DNA of 64,000 nt from a virus. Numbering within the stretch: the stretch's first letter is position 1; each line of letters starts with the position of its first letter. The DNA lies in IMG/VR virus record IMGVR_UViG_3300032157_000001, positions 124,001 to 188,000 of that record; one strand, given 5' to 3'. The translations under genes and the position numbers were made by a program. Positions 44,301-51,436 of this stretch are shown piece after piece. The notes beneath the pieces were generated by a model. The model ran no database searches, was not told the origin of the DNA, and saw only the letters and a list, made by a program, of their open reading frames with translations.

Positions 44301-44653
44301 CTAAACATAGCACTAGTATTGAGATACGTAATGCTTGAATTTGCGATAGACTCAACGATAGCCTGAATTGAATCAATCCTATTGTGTGCCGCTTTCAATA
44401 TGTCGTGATTACCGCGAGTAATAACTACCGGAGCGATCTTTGTCAGTGCATTCAAAAATTTCGTAACCAACACAAGGAGTTCGCCCTCAATCTTGATATA
44501 GTCGTTGAATAAATCACCAACTATTACAATTCTGTCTGGTTTCTGAGAACGTAACGAAATAATCAGTTCGTTGAATACGTGTTTGTATTCTTCGTGTCGC
44601 TTGATTGATTTGTGTATATGAATGTCCGCAAGGTGAGCAATCTTTACAACCAT
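41357..44653 (-). CDS. SbcD-SbcC (Mre11-Rad50, gp47-gp46) single-chain fusion
   Basis: One 1098-residue frame joins both subunits of this DNA-end-processing nuclease. Residues 1-340 are the Mre11/SbcD phosphoesterase with D-x-H (ADIHIH), G-D (VGDLFND), G-N-H-D (RGNHDIL), the H of LFHDP and G-D-I-H-x-H (FFGDIHKHQ). From about 385 the Rad50/SbcC ATPase begins, with Walker A GKNTAGKSS near 408, long coiled coils, a zinc hook C-P-T-C near 753, an ABC-signature-like GGSGKERTFSS near 1008 and Walker B FMLDEVMG near 1038. In T4 the two are separate genes; here there is no stop or frame change between them. Role: recombination, replication fork and end processing. Operon continues both sides. Confidence 0.9.
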   Translation of the reverse strand: MVVKIAHLADIHIHKSIKRHEEYKHVFNELIISLRSQKPDRIVIVGDLFNDYIKIEGELLVLVTKFLNALTKIAPVVITRGNHDILKAAHNRIDSIQAIVESIANSSITYLNTSAMFSDDNIVWCVWKHGEKRNNPWPKDFVKDPTKIYIDLFHDPINGCVDPNGYEFESKTYRSLSEFKGDFSFFGDIHKHQYFIGETKAYSGSLIAQNYSEGDDEFHGYIMWNVLNGEHQAIRVKNNYNFHTVVVNRFTDFDSLNIDIPNISPKPSIRVKWQTLPAIKNTENERKLWKYLSDKFSPLSYKHKNEFVEENKIDSQEISIFENITKREVLHTIFTDYLKKIGHEDDIIEAVLKLDEIVESRLVIEHLTNIQWSIVKFWGRNFRNIKSVDIDWRDMDGLYQITGKNTAGKSSIIQLLSYIQHGKTIETDSRKKNGDARFVNNRSNANSCEGGLIIECSGEYYGIKRVTSISRSKDGEISKASTVVNYFKLNSPDDKFTEENDLNKLNEGDRIKTQKRIDEIIGTYDNFVRITLTTADSLNTVLTTDNSEFLDAILADSGLDVFDQRLKEFKLYKKELIAKDRVVCNLENEALAIAELERQIIRKNEAITNAKALVQNIDDDIKRAQDKKSEELRKIHQIDQSIAKLDIQSLQKNITTYNQQIIALQKEEDQLNTIINSLKGTYDSTRLATLISERDNHKNEEFKLRTEINQHRLAIEQTMSLHHKHNGEIEMMKRDGKSKKDEIATLTNSKNCPTCGQEKSAETIVNIEKKIQEISTEMYAIADKIKLKAADNSFQLKIEELKKSIANIEQTISNKSIGFESITVEIGQLNNDKQEAEKREKLSAELNSFPVKIENLLLKIASDESKIEKYTELQDKIRENKEIEKIVSTHDSVLDNLKRDRDSSMSLVSQAEGDISFNTRQIISKKDLIKRFNQQEKDDRVMDIYMDCVHRDGVPTQILRNYLLPKINNTLSDFLQPVDFNVWLDEVDLRLKMSYATHPNAVIECLGGSGKERTFSSISLKVALNEINQKSKPSLFMLDEVMGKLKEESVDEFLEFIKIIKTKVRKLIIIEQNHEIQPDYVISAVVDSNKISTITLEV

Positions 44654-44656
44654 TGA

Positions 44657-45037
44657 CTAGTACTTTTTACCGTGGAGCTTATTTCTAGTCGCATTGAAGT
44701 TCATCTTGTGACGAATGTGATACTCAAGGTCGACGTTCATCTTGCCAGCAAGATCAAATAGTCTGATGATGGCATCCGCCATTTCATCCTCAAAGGAATC
44801 CTTCAGATTTTCTTTGAAAGCTGCAACATAACCCTCTTCGGTAAATGTCTCTGTGTTGTGAAGAAATTGATTGAACTTCTCCTTGTTGGCGTACTTGTCT
44901 GTACGGTCGGCTTCGAGTGCTTCTCCTAATTCAGAGGTAACTAGCATTAGCTTTTCCCCCAAATTCCACTCCTTATCCCAAAATCCTTTTGTTACTGCTG
45001 TATTGTGCGCTTCAGCAATCGCTTCATTAATGTGCAT
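44657..45037 (-). CDS. MazG-like nucleotide pyrophosphohydrolase
   Basis: The 126-residue product shows the MazG-fold pattern: LMLVTSELGEALEADR (E-x-x-E metal site) and FEDEMADAIIRLFDLAG (E-x-x-D site). It hydrolyses NTPs or (p)ppGpp-like substrates to monophosphates, and in phages is thought to adjust host nucleotide pools or alarmone signalling. It ends 3 nt before the SbcDC fusion. The catalytic acids are all visible. Confidence 0.8.
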   Translation of the reverse strand: MHINEAIAEAHNTAVTKGFWDKEWNLGEKLMLVTSELGEALEADRTDKYANKEKFNQFLHNTETFTEEGYVAAFKENLKDSFEDEMADAIIRLFDLAGKMNVDLEYHIRHKMNFNATRNKLHGKKY

Positions 45038-45111
45038 CTATATCATTGTTCATGATAAGATTATTTCTAATGGCCTATTGACCTGTAGAAGCAAACATAC
45101 CCAAATATGGG

Positions 45112-45507
45112 TCAATTAGCAAACGAATTTTCGTTATTTATTTCTTGAGCGGGTTGCTCGTATGGTTCTTGGGGTCGTCCGTCACGGACTCCACGGCGGG
45201 AACGTTCTCTTAGAACCTCAATCGGAATTTTATCTTCTTCAAGCTGTGCTCTGTAGTTATTACAAAGAGAGCAACAAAGTATATACTCTTGCTTTTCGGT
45301 ATTTCGTAACGGATTGTAACGCGAATATTTGTGGTCTATCGTTGCTGTGTTCGGCGGAGTTTTGAGACCCTTTAAATTGAGATCATCAATAAGAATTGTT
45401 TCAACACCACAATACTGACAGTGTGGGTTTTTAAGCCACATTTTTAGTTTGTAGTATCGGAGATATATTTGTTCGTTTCTCCGCTCTTGTTTTTGATGCA
45501 TTGCCAC
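45112..45507 (-). CDS. HNH endonuclease
   Basis: The 131-residue product has a Cys pair C-Q-Y-C near residue 30, TIDHKYSRYNP (the D-H of the HNH motif) near residue 57 and L-C-C-S-L-C-N-N near residue 78, a complete zinc-bound HNH domain. The tail is Arg/Pro/Glu-rich. The start is GTG at 45507, or ATG at 45501. It immediately follows the stop of the next upstream gene. Probably a homing or processing nuclease. Confidence 0.75.
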   Translation of the reverse strand: MAMHQKQERRNEQIYLRYYKLKMWLKNPHCQYCGVETILIDDLNLKGLKTPPNTATIDHKYSRYNPLRNTEKQEYILCCSLCNNYRAQLEEDKIPIEVLRERSRRGVRDGRPQEPYEQPAQEINNENSFAN

Positions 45508-45801
45508 TTAACGCAAAGATGGTGTGTTTGGACTTGTTTTTATAAATTCGTCGCATTTGCGAAGAATAAAATCGTCGTAACTTTCTGTTGTGGTATAGGG
45601 GATAAACAGAAACTTCTTCTGTACCGGTTGAAGGTCGTGAAGTATACCAGAAGGAAGCACACCCAAACATTGTAGCAATGCTTCCATACCTCCCAACCAT
45701 CTATTCTTGTCGGAACTACGTAGTTGTACTTGTGATTCTGGTCTCATATAGAACATATAGGTTCTATACAGATTGCGTAATGCTGATTCTGGCTCTTCCA
45801 T
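45508..45801 (-). CDS. Unknown small protein
   Basis: The 97-residue product has no recognised family. It is first in the operon that includes HNH, MazG and SbcDC, with a CGTATAAT box 5 nt before its ATG. An overlapping 89-residue frame (45431-45700) has no promoter or start support and is taken as a shadow. Confidence 0.5.
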   Translation of the reverse strand: MEEPESALRNLYRTYMFYMRPESQVQLRSSDKNRWLGGMEALLQCLGVLPSGILHDLQPVQKKFLFIPYTTTESYDDFILRKCDEFIKTSPNTPSLR

Positions 45802-45806
45802 GACAC

Positions 45807-45814
45807 ATTATACG
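45807..45814 (-). promoter_or_regulatory. CGTATAAT box for the recombination operon
   Basis: Reading leftward, CGTATAAT ends 5 nt before the ATG at 45801. The short distance implies a leaderless or nearly leaderless mRNA, or a later start. Confidence 0.5.
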
Positions 45815-45833
45815 TAAAAAAGGAACCGTTTGT

Positions 45834-45995
45834 TTAAAAAAATAGAAATTTTTCTAGGATAATTCTACTAAAAAACAGTGAAAAAAAGCCAAGTAATGGT
45901 CTAACATAGAACATCACCGTTATTAAAATTATCAACAAAAACAGTAAAAAAAATACCTTATAGTCTGGCGGTATTGGTGCACGAAGCTTCTTCAT
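45834..45995 (-). CDS. Small membrane protein of 53 residues
   Basis: The frame runs from the ATG at 45995 to the TAA at 45834. The product starts MKKLRAPIPPDYK and continues with a hydrophobic segment (FFLLFLLIILITVMFY), then further hydrophobic residues to the end. A GGAG ribosome-site-like sequence is 8-12 nt upstream and a GTATTTAT box on the same strand lies 21 nt before. It fills an otherwise empty gap. It could be a holin- or signal-type peptide. Confidence 0.55.
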   Translation of the reverse strand: MKKLRAPIPPDYKVFFLLFLLIILITVMFYVRPLLGFFSLFFSRIILEKFLFF

Positions 45996-46016
45996 CTCTC
46001 ATTTCTCCTTTCTGTT

Positions 46017-46024
46017 GATAAATA
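46017..46024 (-). promoter_or_regulatory. GTATTTAT box on the - strand
   Basis: The only - strand copy with a gene correctly placed after it; it ends 21 nt before the ATG at 45995. Confidence 0.6.
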
Positions 46025-46061
46025 CAAATCAACGTGCCAGAATGTATGGAGATGCAAAAAT

Positions 46062-46337
46062 TTATTCTCTTAATTTCTCTTCAGTACGTTGATTAATTTC
46101 TTCTCGCAGTGTTACTATTTTGATGAGTGTCTCATCAACATTTTCGGCAGCACTTAATTGAAACATACTCTCAAGAATGGCCATAGCCTCAAGCTCTTCA
46201 AGACCCCCAATATTGTCATTACCGGTAACGATCTCGCGCTGGCGTTGTTCAAGTCTTATTTGAACTAGTCTTTCTTTTTTTTGGTCGTCAGACATGCCAA
46301 CTACTTTAGTTAACATACCCTTAATTGATGAAAACAT
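46062..46337 (-). CDS. Unknown small helical protein
   Basis: The ATG at 46337 is preferred to an in-frame TTG at 46352 that overlaps the promoter. The 91-residue product is helical and charged (DDQKKERLVQIRLEQRQREI). No family is recognised. Single-gene unit with a CGTATAAT box. Confidence 0.5.
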   Translation of the reverse strand: MFSSIKGMLTKVVGMSDDQKKERLVQIRLEQRQREIVTGNDNIGGLEELEAMAILESMFQLSAAENVDETLIKIVTLREEINQRTEEKLRE

Positions 46338-46351
46338 AGAATATTTTCTCA

Positions 46352-46359
46352 ATTATACG
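46352..46359 (-). promoter_or_regulatory. CGTATAAT box
   Basis: Reading leftward, the box is 14 nt before the ATG at 46337. A rightward host-type promoter starts 15 nt away, so the two operons diverge. Confidence 0.5.
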
Positions 46360-46373
46360 AAAATTTTTCCACT

Positions 46374-46405
46374 TTTGTTTAATTGGAGGAATTTCCTTAT
46401 TTTTG
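46374..46405 (+). promoter_or_regulatory. Host-type promoter TTTG-N20-TATTTTTG for the accessory operon
   Basis: TTTG at 46374-46377 and TATTTTTG at 46398-46405 match the Bacteroidetes -33/-7 pattern. The first gene begins at 46424. This may be the main promoter for much of the long + strand accessory operon. Confidence 0.6.
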
Positions 46406-46423
46406 TCTTATAAACCGGCTGGC

Positions 46424-46774
46424 ATGAATATCCTATTCCTATTTCTATCGCATTACATTGCTGACTTTGTTTTTCAGTCAAGAAAAATGGGCGAAAATAA
46501 AAGCACCAGTTTCAAATGGCTTGTCATGCACGTTATAGTATATGGCGCGACAATGGGCATATTAACAGCACCTCTCTTTTCAAATTTTGATCTTTATCTT
46601 ATTTGGTTTGGTGTTAATGTCTTTTTACATTTGGGTACGGACTTTATAACCAGCAAACTGAGCGGCTATTTTTACCAAAAGAAAAACATGCGAATGTTCT
46701 GGAATGTAATTGGAATCGATCAAACAATTCATTTCCTGACGCTATACTATAGCTACCAACATATAAATGGGTAA
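46424..46774 (+). CDS. DUF3307-like membrane protein
   Basis: The 116-residue product starts with a membrane segment followed by HYIADFVFQSRKMGENKS, a pattern typical of the DUF3307 phage/bacterial membrane family, and has a second His cluster (FLHLGTDFITSKL, then TIHFLTLYY). About three to four membrane segments. The ATG at 46424 is preferred over a TTG at 46403 inside the promoter. Function of the family is unknown. Confidence 0.65.
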   Translation: MNILFLFLSHYIADFVFQSRKMGENKSTSFKWLVMHVIVYGATMGILTAPLFSNFDLYLIWFGVNVFLHLGTDFITSKLSGYFYQKKNMRMFWNVIGIDQTIHFLTLYYSYQHING

Positions 46775-46988
46775 GATTAAAATTTTCAAATCGTTAGATG
46801 AACAAACAACTGACGATAAATTCAAAGGGAGCTTTGGCCTTGGAACGATTCAATACGTTTCTTGGGAAACCATAATGCCATATGTTGAGCATTGTATCAC
46901 AAAAGATGTTAACGACAAAGTTGAGGGAATTAAAATCGACGAAAAGGGAATACACGTTAAAATAGTTAAAAATGAAAGTAGAAGATAA
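46767..46988 (+). CDS. Small unknown protein
   Basis: The 73-residue product overlaps the DUF3307-like gene by 8 bases and the next gene by 17. It has a basic C-terminus. No family is recognised. Confidence 0.45.
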   Translation: MGKIKIFKSLDEQTTDDKFKGSFGLGTIQYVSWETIMPYVEHCITKDVNDKVEGIKIDEKGIHVKIVKNESRR

Positions 46989-47172
46989 AGTCGAGGTTGA
47001 AATTTCAAAAAAGGAATTAACCAAAATAATTATTGATTATTTGAGGGAGAGAGGTATTGGGACAGACGACATATGCTACAATGTTAAAAATGTCTACAGT
47101 GGTGGATATGGAGATCGTGATGATGGTTCTCCTGAACTGGTTAGTGTTAGTTGTGTTGGTAAACGAGTATGA
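46972..47172 (+). CDS. Small unknown protein
   Basis: The 66-residue product begins with a charged helix (VEVEISKKELTKIIIDYLRERG) and ends beta-rich. It overlaps both neighbours (17 and 4 bases). No family is recognised. Confidence 0.45.
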   Translation: MKVEDKVEVEISKKELTKIIIDYLRERGIGTDDICYNVKNVYSGGYGDRDDGSPELVSVSCVGKRV

Positions 47173-47564
47173 AAAAAAAAGATGATGATTTCATCGACAA
47201 GAGAATTGAGGAAATGATTTCTGAGGAACAGAACCTTGAGAAAAAGATATTTCTTCAAAATAGTTTAACTAACATGTCGCCAAGCGAAAGAATAACCTTT
47301 ATTCTTAGGAGCATTGATCAAAACAAGAAAGAAAAAGATAGTAGGTCACCATTTCAAAAATTTTATTGGGATTGTAATTCGGTCGAACGAGTTTTTCTTA
47401 CGCTTGGTATGATTGGTAGTTGTATATACCCAATAGTGTTAGTGATGGCAATTAAAAATCCATCATATGAAGGGTTGATTGGTGCTATCTCAATAATGAT
47501 GGTAATCACAATAACGGGATTTTCAATTAGTAAAATTATGAAGAATGAAAGACGCAACAATTGA
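47169..47564 (+). CDS. Small membrane protein with charged N-terminal helix
   Basis: The 131-residue product has a highly charged N-terminal 60 residues and two hydrophobic helices at about residues 77-96 and 100-122. It overlaps the RNA ligase start by 20 bases. No family is recognised. Confidence 0.5.
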   Translation: MKKKDDDFIDKRIEEMISEEQNLEKKIFLQNSLTNMSPSERITFILRSIDQNKKEKDSRSPFQKFYWDCNSVERVFLTLGMIGSCIYPIVLVMAIKNPSYEGLIGAISIMMVITITGFSISKIMKNERRNN

Positions 47565-48540
47565 GGTGATCGGTGCAATACTGCCGCACCCAAATGCAGA
47601 TAGATTAGACCTTGCAATGATATTGGGATACCAATGTGTTGTCCAAAAGGGATTATACAAAGGTGGTGAAACTATAGTGTACATCAGACCCGATTCTTTA
47701 TTGCCGATAGAGAAATGGACTGAAGACTATCGTAAGTATTCTCCCAAAAGAATCAAAGCAGTAAAACTTCGTGATCAATGGAGTGAAGGAATTATTGTGC
47801 CGTTTGAAATCCTTCCGGACAACATAAGAGAGCACCTTCCAAAATTTGAAGTTGGCGACGATGTGTCTGCGTTGATTGGCGTTACTCACTATGAGCCACC
47901 AGCACCTAACGACATTCAAGCAAAGGGTGGTCTTCCTTTTGACATTCCTAAAACGGATGAAGAGCGTTGGGAGAACTATAGTGAAGGTAAATTACCATAT
48001 GGTGAATTGTGTGATTTCTTCTTGAAATTTGATGGACAGAGTGCAAGCTATGGTGTAATTTTGGAGGATATGAGATTTATCATCTTGGGACGCACTCTTG
48101 AACTCCACGAAATCTTCACCAATAACTACACGGCCAATATTGAAAGATATGATTTGAAAAATAAGTTGCTTAAATTTTGTCAGGAGAATGGAGTATCACT
48201 TTGTCTTCGTGGTGAGAGTTATGGTGAAGGTATACAATCCTTTGAATTGAATCCACAAGCAAAGTTGCCAAAAGGATGGGCATTGTTTTCAGTGTACAAC
48301 ATCAAAGAACGAAAATACGAAAGAAAGGGGAGCGACCTGTATTTTGTTAATGTTGCAAAAAAATTGGATTTGCCATTTGTTGATATGGTTGAAGAGAATG
48401 TTATTCTGACAAAAGAGTTGATTGAAAAATACTCCACGGGGATTACTGAGATAAATGGAAAGCCATTTGAGGGTGTTGTCGTACAACATGCGAATGGAAG
48501 CTTCAAGATCATAAACAAGTATTATGACTCTAAAAAATAA
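47545..48540 (+). CDS. RNA ligase with N-terminal OB-like domain (Rnl5/DRB0094-like)
   Basis: The 331-residue product has an N-terminal beta domain (EVIGAILPHPNADRLDLA) and a nucleotidyltransferase domain with motif I K-F-D-G-Q-S near residue 160, a later GESYGEG, motif IV FEGVVVQ and motif V FKIINKYY. This OB-first arrangement matches the Deinococcus RNA ligase type, which seals nicks with a 3'-OH RNA strand. It forms a covalent Lys-AMP. A second, shorter ligase lies 1.2 kb downstream. The operon context with end-modifying enzymes points to RNA repair. Overlaps genes on both sides. Confidence 0.75.
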   Translation: MKDATIEVIGAILPHPNADRLDLAMILGYQCVVQKGLYKGGETIVYIRPDSLLPIEKWTEDYRKYSPKRIKAVKLRDQWSEGIIVPFEILPDNIREHLPKFEVGDDVSALIGVTHYEPPAPNDIQAKGGLPFDIPKTDEERWENYSEGKLPYGELCDFFLKFDGQSASYGVILEDMRFIILGRTLELHEIFTNNYTANIERYDLKNKLLKFCQENGVSLCLRGESYGEGIQSFELNPQAKLPKGWALFSVYNIKERKYERKGSDLYFVNVAKKLDLPFVDMVEENVILTKELIEKYSTGITEINGKPFEGVVVQHANGSFKIINKYYDSKK

Positions 48541-48787
48541 ACAGAGGCCTAAGCGCAAGAGGATTACGAAAGGGTATCTCTTCTGGAAGGAAGAATGGTA
48601 CTCTATCTGTAGTCGACACTACGACAACAATCCGCTGTGTGATCTTTGTAACACCGGTCGTTGGTGTAACGTGTGGTTAGGCGCTGCTGGTCATGTTGTA
48701 TTCAAATGGTTTCCGAAACTATGGATATGGTGGGCAAACTTACCATTCAAGAAAAAGAATTTTTTAAACTTTACCAAACTAAAATGA
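48524..48787 (+). CDS. Unknown Trp/Cys-rich small protein
   Basis: The 87-residue product is basic with several Trp and four Cys (SICSRHYD, LCDLCNTGRWC), possibly zinc-binding. It overlaps the ligase by 17 bases and the YqhA-like gene by 4. No family is recognised. Confidence 0.45.
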   Translation: MTLKNKQRPKRKRITKGYLFWKEEWYSICSRHYDNNPLCDLCNTGRWCNVWLGAAGHVVFKWFPKLWIWWANLPFKKKNFLNFTKLK

Positions 48788-49323
48788 ACCGCTTAAAAAA
48801 AACCGTAGAAAAACTTTTGTTTGATTCGAAAGGAATACTTGTATTCTTTTATTTCGGATTGATCATTGGAATGTGTTGTTATGCGTGGGTGTATGGTAAG
48901 GAGGTATATCATCTTCTTATTGAAGTAAACAACTACAGTAAGGAGACAATGATGTTGGGTTTGCTTGAACTCGTTGATATGGTTATGATCGCATGGCTGG
49001 TCAGATCAATCATAACGGGATCATACAATTCTGCAGTCTCTAAAGATCATGGGTTTACGGGTGAGAACATTTCCAGCGGATTGCTAAAAGTCAAAATGAG
49101 TACGTCTATGATAAGTGTCAGTACGATATTGATGCTTCAGTCTTACATCAATGCTGGTCATGTAACGTGGGACTATCTTTTAAAGCAAGTTATGGTTCAT
49201 ATGGTTTTCTTGGCTACTGGCGTTGTCTTAGCGTATGCAGAATACCTACACGATCTTGGTGATTCAATCAATCCACATGATACTGATGGCGTAAAACCAC
49301 ATCGGAAAACTGACAACCACTAA
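48784..49323 (+). CDS. YqhA/UPF0114-like membrane protein
   Basis: The 179-residue product (ATG 48784, in an ATGA overlap) has four membrane segments and the family blocks FFYFGLIIGM, LLELVDMVMIAWLVRSII, LKVKMSTSMISVS and a C-terminal A-Y-A-E-Y. UPF0114 proteins are integral membrane proteins of unclear function. An open frame upstream to 48673 is not needed. Its presence in a phage operon is unusual. Confidence 0.65.
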   Translation: MNRLKKTVEKLLFDSKGILVFFYFGLIIGMCCYAWVYGKEVYHLLIEVNNYSKETMMLGLLELVDMVMIAWLVRSIITGSYNSAVSKDHGFTGENISSGLLKVKMSTSMISVSTILMLQSYINAGHVTWDYLLKQVMVHMVFLATGVVLAYAEYLHDLGDSINPHDTDGVKPHRKTDNH

Positions 49324-49709
49324 TGGGAGACAAAATTATTATAGTCGATAATGAAAATGAGGCAATGCATAACAGAAGAGAATTGCATATGGCTGATTAT
49401 GTGTTTTATGTGGGTGAAACATACCGTCCCACAACCTCTATTATTGTAAATGTGTTAAAAAGTAGAACACACACATTAGAGGTTCTCCACGTAGTCGTTA
49501 GAAATATTGCTGAAAGATATAAATATCTTTATGAGGTGTCGCTTTTTTGTGAGACTATTTTAACGAATGGATCGTTGAACTTTAAAGCTTATTTTGAAAA
49601 AGAAATTAGTGAAGCGTTGTTTCTTCTTGATTTCAGAAAATGGACGAAGCAGGAGGATGAGTATAAAAGATTGGAGATGGAGCCATTTCAGTATAGGGGA
49701 GGTAGATAA
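49323..49709 (+). CDS. Unknown protein
   Basis: The 128-residue product is alpha/beta, with no enzyme motif visible. It starts on the last base of the previous stop. No family is recognised. Confidence 0.5.
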   Translation: MGDKIIIVDNENEAMHNRRELHMADYVFYVGETYRPTTSIIVNVLKSRTHTLEVLHVVVRNIAERYKYLYEVSLFCETILTNGSLNFKAYFEKEISEALFLLDFRKWTKQEDEYKRLEMEPFQYRGGR

Positions 49710-49712
49710 TAT

Positions 49713-50360
49713 ATGAAACAGTACGACACGATAGATTATTATGGAGACCATTGGGGTTTACCAGTACTTGCTTTTGATAAGCTAGACGGATCGAATATAC
49801 GTGTCGAGTATTCTCATAAGCGCGGATTTTATAAATTCGGAACTCGAAAGATGATGATTGATCAGAACACTCAACCGTTTGGTGTTGCTGTCAATTTGTT
49901 TCTTGAGAAGTACAACGAATCCCTCTCAAGAGTTTTTAAAAGCAAAGAGTATCGAAACATTCTTTCTTTTGTTTGCTTTGCTGAATTCGTCGGAAAGAAG
50001 TCTGCCTTTGGTATGCACGACTTTCAAAACGATACTTTCGACATCGTGTTGTTTGATGTTGACCAATATAAGAAGGGTTTTATACCGCCAAAGCAGTTTG
50101 TCAAAGATTTTGTAGAGTGTGGTATTCCACGGATAGTATATGAGGGTAATTTGAACCGAGAGTTTGTCGGCAGAGTAAAAGATAACGACTTCAATCTTTC
50201 AGAGGGTGTGGTGGCGAAGGGTTTAATAAAGACAAAGAAGGGTGTGCCACAAATATACTCCTGTAAGATAAAAACCAACGATTGGTTCGAGAGACTAAAA
50301 AATAAAAGCCCGGAAATGTTTGATGAAGAAATCAAACAAGTTAACTTAGCCGCTGTATGA
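49713..50360 (+). CDS. RNA ligase-family nucleotidyltransferase
   Basis: The 215-residue product has motif I F-D-K-L-D-G-S-N with catalytic K23, then FAEFVGKKSAFG (motif III-like), LSEGVVAKG (motif IV) and CSCKIKTNDW-like motif V (YSCKIKTN). This is the core of the ligase superfamily without a visible extra domain, as in T4 Rnl2-type enzymes. It follows another ligase and precedes the macro-like gene with a 4-base overlap. Substrate (RNA nicks or tRNA breaks) is inferred. Confidence 0.75.
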   Translation: MKQYDTIDYYGDHWGLPVLAFDKLDGSNIRVEYSHKRGFYKFGTRKMMIDQNTQPFGVAVNLFLEKYNESLSRVFKSKEYRNILSFVCFAEFVGKKSAFGMHDFQNDTFDIVLFDVDQYKKGFIPPKQFVKDFVECGIPRIVYEGNLNREFVGRVKDNDFNLSEGVVAKGLIKTKKGVPQIYSCKIKTNDWFERLKNKSPEMFDEEIKQVNLAAV

Positions 50361-50767
50361 CATTCACTCCCCATGATATAAATGATTTGTTTCCTCTTGC
50401 AGAGAATGAGGTTTTAGTGTTCTCTTCAAATATTGAAGGAAGGCATGGAAAGGGTTTGGCGTTACTTGCTCTACAAAAAGCCGGAGCTAAATATGGACGA
50501 GCGAGAGGTTTGCAAGGACAATCATATGCTATTGTGACGAAGGATTTGAGGCTCGGTGAGCGATCTATTTCATTAGAGGAAATTAAGATCGACGTTTTAA
50601 AATTTTATGAATTTGCCACCGAAAATTCAAACCTCAAATTTTATGTTGGTAAAATTGGATGCAGTCTTGCTGGTTATACTGTTGAAGAGATGGCATCTGT
50701 TTTTCGTTCCATTGAAGTTAGACGACCGAATAATGTAATTTTACCTGTAGAATTTTCCTATCCGTGA
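50357..50767 (+). CDS. Macro-domain-like protein (A1S_2505-type)
   Basis: The 136-residue product has V-L-V-F-S-S-N-I-E-G-R-H-G-K-G near residues 19-33, then a Q-G-x-S-Y-A-I-V-T-K strand. This is a strand-N-G-x-G-K-G layout like ADP-ribose-binding macro domains and the A1S_2505 phage family. Macro domains bind or remove ADP-ribose; DarG-type ones remove it from thymidine in DNA. It overlaps the NADAR gene by 4 bases (GTGA), so the two are made together. Family call is by eye. Confidence 0.65.
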   Translation: MTFTPHDINDLFPLAENEVLVFSSNIEGRHGKGLALLALQKAGAKYGRARGLQGQSYAIVTKDLRLGERSISLEEIKIDVLKFYEFATENSNLKFYVGKIGCSLAGYTVEEMASVFRSIEVRRPNNVILPVEFSYP

Positions 50768-51231
50768 TTGTACACTTCAAATCCATAGAGCATAAATTTT
50801 TATCTAATTTCTACAAGGTAGATGTTGAGTATGATGGTGTTATTTATCCCTCAAGCGAACATGCATACATGAGCGCCAAATCTGACGAAGAAGTTGAAAT
50901 TGATGGAAAAACCTACAAATGGAAGGAATTTTGTCAAAATTCAACAATAAAACCGAGCAAGGTAAAGGGTGAAAGTAGATTTTTAACTTTAGTTGATCAG
51001 TGGGATGAAATTAAGGTTGAAGTTATGTATCTTTGCTTGGTGAGCAAGTTCCGACAGGAACCGCTCAGGAGTAGACTACTGGCGACAGGACTTCAAAATA
51101 TTCAAGAGGGTAATTGGCACGGAGACACCTTTTGGGGTGTTGACTTGCGGGTTAATCCTAATGTTGGTGAGAACAATTTGGGTAGACTATTAATGCGTGT
51201 AAGAGATGAGCTTAGAAGAGGCAATTACTAG
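50764..51231 (+). CDS. NADAR (YbiA-like) domain protein
   Basis: The 155-residue product contains the full NADAR pattern: FLSNFYKVDVEYDG, YPSSEHAYMSAKS, LRSRLLATG and the C-terminal FWGVDLRVNPNVGENNLGRLLM. NADAR proteins act on N-glycosidic bonds; some remove ADP-ribose from guanine in DNA. Start GTG at 50764 overlaps the macro-like stop. The pair could undo two kinds of DNA ADP-ribosylation. The overlap with the next gene (26 bases) keeps it in the operon. Confidence 0.85.
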   Translation: MIVHFKSIEHKFLSNFYKVDVEYDGVIYPSSEHAYMSAKSDEEVEIDGKTYKWKEFCQNSTIKPSKVKGESRFLTLVDQWDEIKVEVMYLCLVSKFRQEPLRSRLLATGLQNIQEGNWHGDTFWGVDLRVNPNVGENNLGRLLMRVRDELRRGNY

Positions 51232-51436
51232 ATCGGAAAAACTTCGTGCTACGTGGGGAATGGACATTCATGTAATGAATGACACTCCTGAAGGTGAAGA
51301 AAATTTTGAGCGTGGTTATTTTTGTGTGCTCGACATAAATCTTTACATTTACACCAGACACAACTACTCAAAAAATCATAAGGTGTATCATAGCACTTCA
51401 CAAATCATTTTTGAACTAAAAAAATTGTTTGCGTGA
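51206..51436 (+). CDS. Small unknown protein
   Basis: The 76-residue product overlaps NADAR by 26 bases and the HAD gene by 4. It has an aromatic C-terminal half (LDINLYIYTRHNY). No family is recognised. Confidence 0.45.
   Translation: MSLEEAITRSEKLRATWGMDIHVMNDTPEGEENFERGYFCVLDINLYIYTRHNYSKNHKVYHSTSQIIFELKKLFA

Noticed and set aside
45431-45700. 89-residue open frame on the - strand
   Set aside because: Overlaps two better supported - strand genes in another frame.
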